Below are positions 10,031 through 20,650 of a stretch of DNA of 64,000 bases, one piece after another (the stretch's first letter is position 1; the number at the start of each line of letters is the position of its first letter). The position numbers and the translations under genes were made by a program. The stretch covers positions 29,973,360 to 30,037,359 of the forward strand of contig OX465583.1 in assembly GCA_950022655.1 (NCBI GenBank), given 5' to 3'. The stretch comes from Alentia gelatinosa. Its lineage: Eukaryota; Annelida; Polychaeta; Phyllodocida; Polynoidae. The notes under the pieces are model-generated. The model searched no databases and was not told the DNA's origin. It was given only the letters and a program-made list of their open reading frames with translations.

Positions 10031-10758
10031 ACGCGGCAAGAATTACCGCCTTAACCTCCTGACCTCAGCAGGTCACGCAGGGTCAAAGGTCACACCATAG
10101 TGTGAGAACCCTTACCTCTTACACGGCCCCACCATGGTTCCTGAAAGGGTTTTTCTTTATTTGATTTTTTCTGTGATTTATTTTTACTCATGCATGAGAT
10201 ACATATATATGTAGATATACTGTCGCCCAGTGAAAATGTTCTTTGTCACTACTTGTTGGCACGCAACTTCTATTTATTTTTGTTTGTATTGTGGTTGCAG
10301 GTTTATGAAACTTCTTTTGCAATTTCCTCTGTTATGCATCAGAAATCCCTTTCAGGCAGACCACTTGGCACGCTTCATAATAACACAAACTCTTCATAGT
10401 AACCATGATTTCAATACCTGGACAAAATACTTTTATCTGTTTGATGCATTTTCCACCCTGTAATAATGCCTGATGAGCTGCTTTGCAGCGACACCTTTGA
10501 GATAACGCCTAACTTGGAGATTCCGCCAGCCCCATTTAGATCCATCTAAATATAACTTAAGTAACCTCACAATTTGTTGATAGTTGCCCCACACTGGATT
10601 CCCTGGCAATGTCTTCACTTATGATGTCACAACCAGTAAGCGTGCCATAGAAACCACGATTGGGAGGAAAGTTCCTTTCCCATTTCAAGGTAGGATCTAT
10701 CTGATGGTAGACATAGTTCAGCCTTACCAATATTATATTCTTTTTTGTATACTTTTAT
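10031..10758. other. Non-coding segment, no recognised feature
   Basis: Short chance frames only. The first 100 bp are GC-richer than the remainder. Confidence 0.45.
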
Positions 10759-11055
10759 TTATCCTACCCCTAATATAAAATCCCATAGGCTTAATATTGA
10801 GATTCCGTATGCCACGCTTACTGGCATACGGACGTTTGTATGCTACTAGGGGCATACGGAATTTTGATGATTTTAATTCATGATTTTGATATTGAAATAT
10901 TGTAAAGAGGGGTAGGATAAAATCAAAACCTGATTCGTTTTAATCTTGGCTCCCGTATGCCACACCTGGAGTTTGGTCCCGGATACCACTCGGCTCTGCC
11001 TCGTGATATCACTACGCCAAACTCCAGTCGTGGCATACGGGAGCCAAGATTAAAA
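10759..11055. mobile_element. Two-part palindromic foldback element, copy b
   Basis: Part one (10759-10920) is bounded by TTATCCTACCCC and its inverse GGGGTAGGATAA and contains three CCGTATGCC or inverse GGCATACGG words. Part two (10938-11055) is a long hairpin: TTTTAATCTTGGCTCCCG and TATGCCAC on the left, the exact inverse on the right, then an inner stem TGGAGTTTGG / CCAAACTCCA. Its loop is GGATACCACTCGGCTCTGCC followed by TCGTGATATCACTACG, the shared core in inverse orientation. The element near 37.2 kb has the same two-part plan and the same CCCATAGGCTTAA word but different arm sequence. Confidence 0.75.
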
Positions 11056-11495
11056 CTCATCCGGTTTTACGATAATACTTATTGGTATCCTTATATTATT
11101 GTACAGCTTGCTTTCACAAGAGAGTTTTTAAGTTCGATGTAGTTCGTTTGTCTCTAGGTGCTGTAGGGAAAAAGAGTATACAACTACGGCTTAAATACAC
11201 ATCCAAGTCCGTGATACAATACAGTATGAAACTTAGACATTAGAGACTGAAAACTCGCTGGTGGATACGTGTAATTAATAACAATTTACCGCCTCTGTTA
11301 TGTCGACCATGTACTTGATGCTCTAATTATCATGACCGGTATCTTAACCGTACTTCCTATATGTCATATACGTGTACTGTATTTGTAAATTGTTCCGCTC
11401 CAGGCTATATCACCTGTATAATTGTTATATTTGATTTCACCTGATTTCAGGACACTTGCGTCTGTACACAATTATATTATATTTATATATATGTG
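11056..11495. other. AT-rich non-coding segment
   Basis: No gene, RNA or repeat was recognised in these 440 bp. Confidence 0.45.
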
Positions 11496-11630
11496 GACAA
11501 TAATCGATGATTTTGCGGACCGGCGGCCGTAACCCCTAAGTGGCTGACGCCTAGTGATACACGAGCGAATGCTTTGGCCTGATATATTCTCAATGGGGAC
11601 TTCGTAACAGATAGATGATAAATTTCACAA
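11496..11630. mobile_element. Foldback element, copy j
   Basis: It begins GACAATAATCGATGATTTTG, the same left end as the copy at 13284 and close to that at 58347. The core GACGCCTAGTGATACACGAG (about 11548-11567) sits between GGCTGACGCC and GGCC. The right part CAATGGGGACTTCGTAACAG and ATAGATGATAAATTTC matches 13549-13595. The right arm appears degraded. Confidence 0.55.
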
Positions 11631-11715
11631 CCGTATTTCGCAATTTAGTTGCTTTTACTGTTGCTTATCACTAAACTACCCATGCAAGTAATGCCTGCCA
11701 TATTAGGTTCACTCA

Positions 11716-11755
11716 TGGATACCAGTTTTCCGGTTATTTCAAGTTTTTCTAGACT
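11716..11755 (+). repeat. Dispersed repeat ACCAGTTTTCCGGTTATTTC, copy 1
   Basis: The words GGATACCAGTTTTCCGGTTA and TTTCAAGTTT recur as GATGCCAGTTTTCTGGTTAT and TTCAGGTTT near 29308. Only these two clear copies were seen. Confidence 0.5.
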
Positions 11756-12354
11756 TACCGATAATCCCTGTTCATTCCAATCGCCTTTAAGAAAGTCATT
11801 CCAAGACAGACGGATTAATGTATAGAAAAATCATATTTTTAGTATATGCCTGTCCAGGGAAAGTTCTTAGATCTACTAAATTTTCGATAATTGGTCTATG
11901 TTGAGAGAAGATATCCCACGAATGACGTTGATATATATATAAGTCCTAGAAGGTTTCGTAGTTCTGCCTAGCTGCATCACACTGGTGACTTATCAGGATG
12001 GATACATGGTCAGGGGTCAAGTCGCTACATCTTAATCAGTCCTTGCCGCACACAGAAGGTTGGCTTAGTCCTGGATGAAGAATCTGTTTACATACACGAA
12101 ATAGCCGGATGTATATAAATAAGCACATGTGCCCGGTCGACACTACCCCACCGCCTTCTGACGGATCAGCTCCCTATTAATCATAGGGAAATTGGACGCC
12201 TGCCCAAAGGGCAAACCAAGATATACACCCTCTCTCCCCCGCAAGCCTCGAAGGGCGGGGGTTGTATTGGCTGGAGGAAGCCACCTGTTAGCCCACAGTG
12301 ATTTGATATGAATAGACTCTCCCTTGGATGATAGCATTTAGTCACTATTTCATT
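11756..12354. other. Non-coding segment, no recognised feature
   Basis: No feature could be supported in these 600 bp. Confidence 0.45.
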
Positions 12355-12597
12355 GGATCAACTCATGAGTATAAACCCTTAGTCAGTTGGTTTAAGTGGA
12401 CCAACTCATGGCTGTTAACTCTCAGTATGAATGGACCAGATCATAGCCGTGAAATCACTCGGTATGAGTGGACCAATTCATGGCTATCAACCCTCAGTTA
12501 CTTGGTATGAGTGGACTAATCCCTTGTGTGTTAGACCTCAGTTACTCCAGATGAATGGACCATCTTGGTTTGAATTGATCAACTTCACTCATAAGAA
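12355..12597 (+). repeat. Minisatellite with variable 35-44-bp unit, about six copies
   Basis: Units start GGACCAA-TCATGGCT and continue CAACCCTCAGTTACTTGGTA and TGAGT. Starts lie near 12355, 12398, 12433, 12470, 12513 and 12557. Copies are diverged by substitutions and small gaps; the ORFs across them are repeat translations. Confidence 0.7.
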
Positions 12598-13089
12598 ATG
12601 CCATGACCTGTGAAATCTCAACAAGATATGTATGGATGAAAAGCAGACATGCTATCTAATCCCGGGCATCTGAGACTCGTTTTTAAGCCATTCTTAACAT
12701 AACTATGACCACCTAGACTAAAATATGTGGCACACTAGATGCATATCATACACAAAGAGTGTAGCATCTGAGAGAGCGACGTATGAGACCATCGACTAAC
12801 AATATGGTGCAGTGTTTTAAGTAGGTTAAATTATATTTAAGCTCTTCTTTAATTACTAGCCGTGCAAACGAAGTGGAGCATTTTACACCAAATCATCAGT
12901 CAGCACATGTCGGTCTGTGATTACAGAATTGTGACATCTGTTATTTACAAAATATTAGTTCCACAAAGCAGTATAAATTATGAATATGACTGTCAGGTAG
13001 GTCAGGTATCATGCTTCTTATCGCAATCCGTGCCATCTGTAAATTGACTCTATTCACGATCTCTAAGATAGGGGAATCTTTCCTAAAGG
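12598..13089. other. Non-coding segment, no recognised feature
   Basis: No coding or repeat signal was seen. Confidence 0.45.
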
Positions 13090-13240
13090 GGCTGAAACCT
13101 CCAAATTGTGCAAGTGTCTGTGTAGCTTGTATGGTAACTATATGTTACTATTAATTTTCCTTGTCTGGCAATACCTCAGGTAGTGGATGTCTTTAAATTC
13201 CAATGCAATAGGAACCCGGTATGGTGGCTCCTGGAATACT
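13090..13240 (+). repeat. Dispersed repeat family R3, copy 1
   Basis: AATTGTGCAAGTGTCTGTGT, then TTCCAATGCAATAGGAACCC, match 22893-23000 (AATTGTACAAGTGTCTGTGA and GTCCAATGCAAAGGAAACC) in the same order and spacing range. The word TATGGTGGCTCC near 13219 also recurs near 47545. The family is unnamed and non-coding as seen. Confidence 0.55.
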
Positions 13241-13283
13241 GGACAAGTTATTGTAGCTGGTCACTACGTCGGTGGTATCGATA

Positions 13284-13600
13284 GACAATAATCGATGATT
13301 TTGCGGACAAGCGACCGTAAATTACGAAAGGTTGGTGCGTAGTTATACACGAGTCTTAGCGACTGCATGACAAACTCAACCCTGAGTGATTCATAGAGCC
13401 ACCTGTCCACAAAACCATTGTTTGTTGAATTTATCATCCATCTCCTCGAATGAATTAAACCCGAGAATTGCCATATTATAGGATATATCAATGGTTATGG
13501 TTTCCGACAACATAGAAACAATTGGTGGCGGTTTAAAGTGGCCCCATATTTTTTTAATGGGAACTTTGTAATCGATGGATGATAAATTCCAGGTTCTAAC
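13284..13600. mobile_element. Foldback element, copy c
   Basis: Left end GACAATAATCGATGATTTTG; outer inverted words TTTTGCGGACA and TGTCCACAAAA; inner stem GGTTG / CAACC at 13330 and about 13378; core GTGCGTAGTTATACACGAGT followed by CTTAGCGA. The right part (TTATCATCCATCTCCTCGAA, GGGAATTGCCATATT) matches the copy at 58344. A further stretch, AATGGGAACTTTGTAA and ATGATAAATTCC (to about 13600), matches the copy at 11496. Confidence 0.65.
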
Positions 13601-14940
13601 TACTTTGATTAAAAGAAGCTGAAAACATATGTTAACTCTAAATATTCTGGTCTGATTGACACCAGCTCTAATATAGCAAAAGAAAACTTATAGGTAAACG
13701 TTAGATGTAATTCCTAGCCCCCTAGCCCCCTCAGGGATGTCAATTGCCCTGTTGGTTCCAGTTCCCGTTTATGTGTGTAACCACTGAATTATCATGATGT
13801 AAGAGATAAAAAGTGGAGGTAAGTAGGTGTCGAAAATTATTCCACTCTTTTTTCCCAAAGTAAGTCTAATTAAACAAATTGGACGTAAAACTACCCAAAC
13901 AAACAGACAAACAAACTTTTTTCTGGACCTCAATGGCATCTCTGCTACTAAGAAGCAAAGTCAATGTATATTTTATAAGTCTGTTAATTTTAAATACATG
14001 TATATTCAGAGTAATTGTGACTATTTTATAATAGATAAGAAAAGATCAACCTCAGATGATGAGAGGATATTTCTGAAAATGCTTTAGAATTAGTGCTACG
14101 TCTCTATGCAGTGACACAAAAGTCTAAAAATGAATGATAACATATTTATGTCGTGATTCAGATTTATATGATAAAAACATCTCTAAATATTTCCGTAATC
14201 TTTACCTTATTTTCCCCTCCAGTGGTTGATAAGTACCGATAATGAGATGTTTTTAATTACACATTCAGAAATAAAACCGGAAATAGATAAATATACTCTG
14301 TTCCCTTCACCATTCTAGTGTTCATCATGAGGAGTACAAGTGGATTTCTTTTAATTTTTTTTGATAAATGCCCATTTTCATGCAATCAAATCGGTAACAC
14401 ATAGTCAGCAGATAATTAACCTAAAAACAAACTTCCTTGAATGTTTTTTTCATATTTATTTTCATAGAGCTAAAAACCAATTTGAGTTTCAGAGGGATAT
14501 GTATTAAAATCAAAGGTAATTTTGATGAAGTGTTTTAAAAATCCCTCAGCTGTTTGTCAGCACCTTGGATGGATTTTTATCTAAAAAGAAAATATTAATA
14601 GATATCCGATGATGGAAATTGACACATGTTTGGGAGTCTACGGAAACGAGACAAAATCAACAATGATTAAATTCATACACAGCACCAACACCCACATGAC
14701 CGACGATACATCCTCATCCCTTATTATCACAAGAACCCAAAACCAGAAATAATAAACTCAAATCATCAACACACGACAGAGGTTGAAAAAAACTGACGTG
14801 AGAAAAATATACACAGATCCCCCACAAAAAAACCCGCTTTGGATTATACAGCCACTGGTTGCAGTCTGAGGTTTACCCCTCACTTCCGGGTGTAGCATGT
14901 CCAGGTGTAAACACACACCTGCCTCCGTGTTTCTCAGGCC
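13601..14940. other. AT-rich non-coding segment
   Basis: No gene was recognised. One 86-codon frame at 13827-14087 begins with GTG, is Asn/Lys-rich and has no domain, so it is treated as chance. Confidence 0.45.
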
Positions 14941-14943
14941 TGC

Positions 14944-14974
14944 CACCAGGTGTCGGCGCTGGCGCCCCCTGGTG
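14944..14974. repeat. GC-rich hairpin
   Basis: CACCAGG (14944-14950) pairs with CCTGGTG (14968-14974), and the interior GGCGCTGGCGCC can pair further. Isolated in a short GC-rich patch. Confidence 0.5.
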
Positions 14975-15145
14975 AGCGGGCACAAACTTTGATCGTGATC
15001 TACTCCGCCCACAGGAGCAGTGAGGTGTGTACACCAAGCGTATCATCTTCACACCCCGCTGTCATTACGTGGGCCATTTAGATGCACTTGAAATTTGTGG
15101 TATAGGTTTTTTCTCGACATCATCTGATATTCTCCCCTTATATAA

Positions 15146-15675
15146 TGCCCCAGTCACACTGGCGTAAATTTCGGCGTTTCTTCTACGTATTTGAAAGGAT
15201 GCGAGTTCCGCGTATTCAGTACGCAAATACAACGCATTTATATTTTACTACGCAATCCAGTCACACTGGCGTAAATTCTGGCGTATCTACTACATATTTT
15301 AGACTTTGTGTACCCCATATTTGCTACGGATTGGGAACGTATCTGTTTGCTTTGCTTCAACATTTTAGTACATCTAGTACGTTTCTCAACGTTTCTCAAC
15401 GCTTGTCTACGCTTCTATACGCATTGTGGCCTTTTTACCGCGTTCATTTACGCATTTAAAATGCGTAGAGATAAGTTTAAAATTTTAAAAACTCATTCTG
15501 ATACCACGTTTTTTCTACGTTTTTTCTACGTTTCTTTACGCATTCCGAATTACTTTTACGTAAGTCCGCGTGTTACCGCGGGTCAGAACGCATTTGTAGA
15601 TTTCAAAATGCGTAGAAACACGTAGACGTGCGTACACGGAAAAACGCCGTTTTTTACGCCAGTGTGACTGGGGCA
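15146..15675. mobile_element. 530-bp TTAA-type MITE (piggyBac-like)
   Basis: Both ends read TGCCCCAGTCACACTGGCGT in inverted orientation. The right end is followed by TTAA (15676-15679) and the left is preceded by ATAA (15142-15145), one change from TTAA. TTAA duplication is the hallmark of piggyBac-type elements, so that assignment is inferred. A third copy of CCAGTCACACTGGCG occurs inside at 15257-15271, in the same orientation as the left end. The interior is full of TACGCATTT and TTTCTACGT words and encodes no transposase. Confidence 0.75.
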
Positions 15676-15774
15676 TTAATAAACGGACAAGAAAATTCAT
15701 AGCTGTTATCAATTGCATGAGAAAAGGTTTCTTTTTTTTACCTACTATATTTAAAACGTTAGAATTCCGTCGAA

Positions 15775-15925
15775 TCCGCTTGAAGTGGCTCCCGCACATA
15801 GAGACATAGTGAACCAGACCTAGGTGTGGAGATTGAAGAGCCACGAGAGTGAGATTCTCGTGCAATACTAAACTATAACCTGCTACTCTTTTTTTGTATT
15901 TCTATACTCAAACATACGTTTTCTC
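15775..15925 (+). repeat. Dispersed repeat family R2, copy 1
   Basis: TTGAAGTGGCTCCCGCACAT, AGAGACATAGTGAACCAGAC, GAGAGTGAGATTCTCGTG and CTTTTTTTGTATTTCTATAC appear in the same order as diverged equivalents at 23300-23440. A tRNA-like stretch follows 220 bp downstream (16143), but the second copy lacks one, so the two are annotated separately. Confidence 0.55.
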
Positions 15926-16142
15926 TTATGATTCATTTCGAGCCATGCCGAAATCAAAGTTTAGTATTGTAGTATTCTGATCTAGGCCTACTTTTCTCGT
16001 GAGAAACCAATGAGATCCCAACTTTCGCTGGTTCCCTACCATGGTTCTGGTAGCCCTTTCAAAACTCCGCTCACACCCTCCCATCACCCACGACCACTCC
16101 AGCAAGCAGTCTAAGTATTTGACCCACATCCGACATCTAGCA

Positions 16143-16215
16143 CTGTGGAGCAGTCAGCAGAGTGTTCAGCTAGGGGTGCGGGTGTAGGGAGTTCGAATCT
16201 CGTATTGGCTTTTGA
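16143..16215 (+). mobile_element. tRNA-like SINE head
   Basis: GGAGCAGTCAGCAGAGTGTT, then CAGCTAGGGGTGCGGGTGTA and the B-box-like GGGAGTTCGAATCTC, have the order and spacing of an internal pol III promoter. The acceptor stem does not pair, so this is not an intact tRNA gene but a SINE head or tRNA pseudogene. The family differs from the three SINEs at 6.9-7.4 kb. Confidence 0.5.
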
Positions 16216-17114
16216 CTTTTCGGGTTTAAAAAAAATATTTTTCCCCCTTGGACTCGACGAAGTCGCTAGTATTTATTTAAATTCCTTTATTATTGCTGAT
16301 GGATATGATTTCTTTTTACGGCTTGGTATAGTTTTATTTGCATGTATATGACGGAGGAAATTAATGCATATGAAATACAGTTTATAATAAATCCTAACTG
16401 TACCACTTTAATGGTGGTAGGTTGATGTCGAGCCACCTGGGAATCATCTATGAGATCTCCATATTTCTCAAAAGTCATCATGATTCATGATAAAATAAGC
16501 ATGATTTCACAGTTAGAAGGGATATCACGTCATGCACAGAATATCAATGAGAAATGATAACTCCTAGATCTTATACTAAATGATGAAAATAGGAACATTT
16601 TGAAATCACATTAAATCCTAAGCTAAAAGTTATGCGCAGAGTTTATTGAGAGATATTCATTATAGTTCCATGTGTATATTAAAAACAGTTCTATTTGGAA
16701 CTATACGCCTTCATTCCTATTTCTGTAGCCCATAGGTCACGGCCTAGGTTTGATCTTGGACTGAAGTCTAGTCATCAACAGATTAGCATTTACTTTGTCA
16801 GGTAATCCTGACTAGCTCAGCCTTTAACATATTACCGCATACTCTACGCTATTATGGTCCTCCATTTCTATTTACGTTGCGTATTACCAAACAGAATCCG
16901 TAAATAGGGACTCTACTTTGATGAGGGTGAGGCAGTATTGTTAAAGTCACTTGAAAATGGAATTGGACGATAGATAAATGACATCTATAAGTGTATGTCT
17001 ATGTATATATTCACAAACACACACACATGTTTATATGGAGAAATTCTATATTCTAACATATATCGCTTGTATTTTTCAAGGATATATGTAAAGAACTGAA
17101 ATAGCCCATTAGCT
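16216..17114. other. AT-rich non-coding segment
   Basis: No feature was recognised in these 900 bp. Confidence 0.45.
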
Positions 17115-17245
17115 CTGGCATTCCGCTTGGGAAAAATATATAAACTCCCGTAGGAAGTATATCTCACGTATTCCACTCATGGAGTGTAACTTCTGTATTT
17201 CATTTGTGGATAATAACCCCTGTTCCACTTGGAGAGAATAACTCT

Positions 17246-17545
17246 TTTCGTAACCATGGGTTACGAAGTCTCCATTGAAAATGTACGGGGCCACAGTAAA
17301 CCACTACCAATTGTTTACTAGTGGCCGTAAACCACACCCGTGGTTTGCTGCTTCCAAATGGCTTTTATCGAATTTCTAGGAAAAGAAATTATTATAAAGA
17401 ACTATGGGTAAGAAATACCGTCGATAGTTTTTGGAAGGTGGGCTCTGTAAACCACTCGAGGTTAACGACGTAATACGCTCCCTATCGCTCGTATATTACT
17501 ACGCGTCAACCGCTCGTTGTTTACGGCCATTAAATTTCCATTTAA
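17246..17545. mobile_element. Foldback element, copy d, inserted in the minisatellite
   Basis: The right half has the stem GTAAACCACTCGAGGTTAAC with its diverged inverse GTCAACCGCTCGTTGTTTAC. Between them the core reads, on the minus strand, GACGCGTAGTAATATACGAG followed by CGATAGGGAGCG. The left half repeats the arm word TAAACCAC three times or in inverse. The left edge, read on the minus strand, has TCAATGGAGACTTCGTAACC, as in the copies at 11.5 and 13.5 kb. Confidence 0.65.
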
Positions 17546-17672
17546 GATGAATAACTCCAGATCTTTGGGAGAATCACTCTCGTATTCTAGTTTGGGAGTA
17601 TAGTCCCTGTATTCCACTCATGGAGTAGGACTCCTGTATTTCACTTGGGAAGTATAACTCCTTTATCTCACC

Positions 17673-17935
17673 CTTAATATTTCCCCCATAGACTTAACAT
17701 TGGGAACTTGTATTAATGCCCGTTGAGTCTGTTAAAAGAACCTTAGCCACTCAGTCAGTGATATGAATGAAATAACATCTGAACTGCACTCGATCTGTAG
17801 CAGCTGTAAATGCATCATTCGTTTTGGTTTGCTACATAATTTCACTTGGCTTTGCCTCATGAGATTTCTCCGCAACCAAAACTCATGATCTATTTTCAGT
17901 AGCGATGGGTTTCGATACAGTTCTTGAATTCTTAG
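17673..17935. mobile_element. Foldback element, copy e, inserted in the minisatellite
   Basis: It begins with CCCATAGACTTAACATTGGG, related to CCCATAGGCTTAATATTG and GCCATAGGCTTAACATGGG in the copies at 10.8 and 37.2 kb. The hairpin arms are GTTTTGGTTTG (17821-17831) and CAACCAAAAC. The loop TTTCACTTGGCTTTGCCTCA is followed by TGAGATTTCTCCGC and matches the core of copy b. Confidence 0.6.
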
Positions 17936-18217
17936 TATTCCACTGAGGGAGAATAACTCCCTTATTCCACTCTGAGAGAATAGCTCTCGTATTCTACTTG
18001 TGGAAATAACTCCCATATTCCTCTTTGGGAGCGTAGCTCCAGTATCACATCCAGGGGGTGTGCCTCCTGTTTTGCACCGGAGAAGAATAACTCTTATATT
18101 ACACCCATGGTATAACTCCCATGTTCCATTCACAGAGAATACCTCCCGTGTTGTACTTAGGAAGAATAGCTCCCATATTTCACTTGCGGAGTACAACTCC
18201 GTTATTCCACTCTGAGG

Positions 18218-19395
18218 GCATACGGATTTACTTGACCTGATTCTGAATCCACCCGTTACCCGGAGCCTCTGTCGGTGCTGGTTGTGGGATTTGGCAGCCG
18301 TGCCCTCTTGGCGTCCGGACTACAACTTCTGGCACCAATCCGTTAAAAAAGCACGTTACGTTGTAGGGGGTATAAGCCTCCACCCTGTCCACCAACCCAC
18401 ATTACACCTGCATTAGGGGAACCCTTCTAAGAGCAAAATATGTATTTGTCGATCCGATTTTATACGACCAGCCCTTGATTCGTTGATTCTTTTCCGGTTG
18501 ATTTTTATTCTAGAGGTTCTACTATTGCTATAATATGCCCTCCTGCAGTGGCCGTAGTCAAACTTAGAATACAATTTGCTTTCTTAGAAAGCTGCAGAAT
18601 GCTTGTAGTCTGAATACAGGGAATATATTGAAAAGCTAAATGTCATGGCATACTGACATGATAAAGTATACTAATTAGTTTTAATTTCGATCTTAATTAT
18701 CCTCTTTAGTCAATTATTTTGATTAGAGTCAAAGTTCATCAAGTGCTATTCATAGACATATTTCGCATATAAGAATTTATTTATAGGGATGCTGGTGTTC
18801 CAATAACTTATGGATATCCGAAATTTCAAGACTTCCATTAGCAACGATGAAAATTCTATAATATCTTACAACTACACACATACTCCGACCCAACCCTAGT
18901 GGCACAAGTTAACGGCTGAAATGTGCCGACTTCTTCATTATCTGAAAAGGAGCCAGTCATTTATCCTTCTAGACCATTTCCGATTTTATTTTCTAGTCAG
19001 GACTTGTAGTCCTGTGTGTCCCCAGTCCATGTAGTAATGTTTAAAAAACGGATTTAAATATTTGTCGGTTTATAAGATTATTGCCACAATTATGGGAAAC
19101 AATGATACAGTTGAGTTCGTGGTTTTACAAAAATCCTGTTCAAATGGTCCATCAGACTGCTGTGGTGTGAGGCGTTGTCGTCAGATGGCGGCACCGGTGC
19201 AGTAGGGGTGGAGTTGCCATGGTAACACTATTAGATACCCTACCTTTGGGTAAGACTTCCTGGATCTAGTAAAAGTATCAGCCCGGGGCTGTGCTGAGGT
19301 CTTACTTACTCTAAGGTTGATCTCAGGTATACTATATATGCGACGATAAAATAACTCAGACATAGGAGTAGGAATACTTTTCTATTTAGGGTGTT
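18218..19395. other. Non-coding segment, no recognised feature
   Basis: No gene or repeat is supported. A GC-richer patch at 18230-18420 has no open frame of note. Confidence 0.45.
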
Positions 19396-19487
19396 ATAGT
19401 ATTCGAAAGATCAGGTCCACATACCTTTGACGTGTTTTGGAATCAACAATAATGGATACACAGGTTTCATAGCATTCGAAAGATCAA
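19396..19487 (+). repeat. Direct repeat TAGTATTCGAAAGATCA
   Basis: TAGTATTCGAAAGATCA at 19396 recurs as TAGCATTCGAAAGATCA at about 19470. The 74-bp spacing suggests a short tandem duplication. Confidence 0.5.
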
Positions 19488-19697
19488 GATTGCTGTCTGT
19501 TATTGTCGTTTATACAAGATGGTATACACCAATATTACATGGATCAATTTCCATAGTTCATTAAACTTAGCATGAGACGTAGACAAAGGAGTAGAGGAAC
19601 TCCCCATATAGTGTATTATACTATTACTTTATAAATGATTTACCTTATTTAACCATTAATGTATGCAATTATAGTTCATATTAGGTGATATTCCAAG

Positions 19698-19950
19698 GTC
19701 ATTCAGTCAACACCAGTGTTAAGAGAATCTATAAAAACGTCCACATTTCAGTAAACCACCAGGAAATGTAGAGATATATGGGTAAAAGAGTCACCATACA
19801 TGTAGGTTGATATCAAATGTTGCCCCTTTAAGGGCAATATCCTCGGTTTAGCCATTGCTTTTTGGAATCATAGTACTAATCATACTCAAAGGTCATGCAG
19901 TCAACACCAGCATCAAGAGAGTTTTCCACAGTTCAGTAAATCCAGCGGTA
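19698..19950 (+). repeat. Tandem duplication, offset about 190 bp
   Basis: GGTCATTCAGTCAACACCAG, then CACATTTCAGTAAACCACC (19698-19760), recur as GGTCATGCAGTCAACACCAG and CACAGTTCAGTAAATCCAG (19890-19948). Confidence 0.6.
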
Positions 19951-20130
19951 AGTGCTGACACACTCATCCCTACGCTTACCACAGAGCGTGGCAGCAGGGT
20001 GGCAGTGTTTGACTCCGGTGTATACCAGATGGCGCCAGCGGGAGACGCCCAAGGCCGTGTTTACGTCCGCAGATAACGCCGGTGGTCGACGTCCACCTGC
20101 GGGAGAAAAAATAGTCCCCTATCCTCGTGG

Positions 20131-20152
20131 ATCCTCCGCGCTAACGGAGGAG
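20131..20152. repeat. GC-rich hairpin
   Basis: ATCCTCCG and CGGAGGAG face each other across a short loop inside a CpG-rich patch (about 20020-20170). No gene was recognised there. Confidence 0.4.
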
Positions 20153-20214
20153 CGCTGCTCCGCGTCTCTCAGACCTACATTCCACATGTGAAGTGTCGCC
20201 GATGTTTTTTAAGT

Positions 20215-20650
20215 GGATGGTACATGCTTTCATTATCGCCTTAAATATCTCTCCTTTTTTCTTTCAATAATTCTTACTTTCTTCTGGTTTTATAAATTTT
20301 CTTATATCTTTTCCCCTTCATTGTATATCTATTGTCACATGCCTTTCTATCAGGTTCTGTTTTATTTTGTAATTGACTTTTCTGTCTGTGATTCCATCTC
20401 TTATTTTACTTGGCTCTCTCTCTTCCTTTTTATAATCATCACTGTATATTCTTTCCATCCACTTGGCTTGCCTTAATTTTCTTACCATTTGCTAGACTAC
20501 ATATATTATATCTACCCTCTCTTTCATTTCTTTTTTTCCCTCCTATACTTTTTTCTGTCCCACTGTGTCTCTATTTTTCTTCCTTCCCCCTTCTGCCTTG
20601 TTTTCTACTAGTTCTTTACATCTTTCTTTCTTCTCTTAGATAATAAATAC
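20215..20650 (+). repeat. Pyrimidine-rich low-complexity tract
   Basis: About 435 bp strongly biased to T and C, with TTTCTTT, TCTCTCTTCC and similar runs. The Phe/Leu/Ser-rich frames through it are by-products of composition. Confidence 0.6.

Larger units (their letters stand above)
17115..18217 (+). repeat. 27-bp minisatellite interrupted by two foldback elements
   Basis: Unit TATTCCACTCTGAGAGAATA plus GCTCTCG (27 bp). Array blocks lie at about 17115-17245, 17546-17672 and 17936-18217, separated by inserts described separately. Because 27 is a multiple of three, the complementary strand is open for 154 codons (17732-18196) with a nine-residue period (FSQSGIREL-like). This is a repeat translation, not evidence for a protein. 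Confidence 0.8.

Noticed and set aside
15145..15865. Overlapping frames of 104-109 codons on both strands
   Set aside because: They start inside the inverted ends and are translations of the 530-bp MITE.
16143..16215. Functional tRNA gene
   Set aside because: A B box is present, but the acceptor and D stems do not pair, so it was called a SINE head instead.
17732..18196. 154-codon minus-strand frame with nine-residue repeats
   Set aside because: It is the translation of a 27-bp minisatellite and runs into a foldback insertion, so there is no sign of a real protein.
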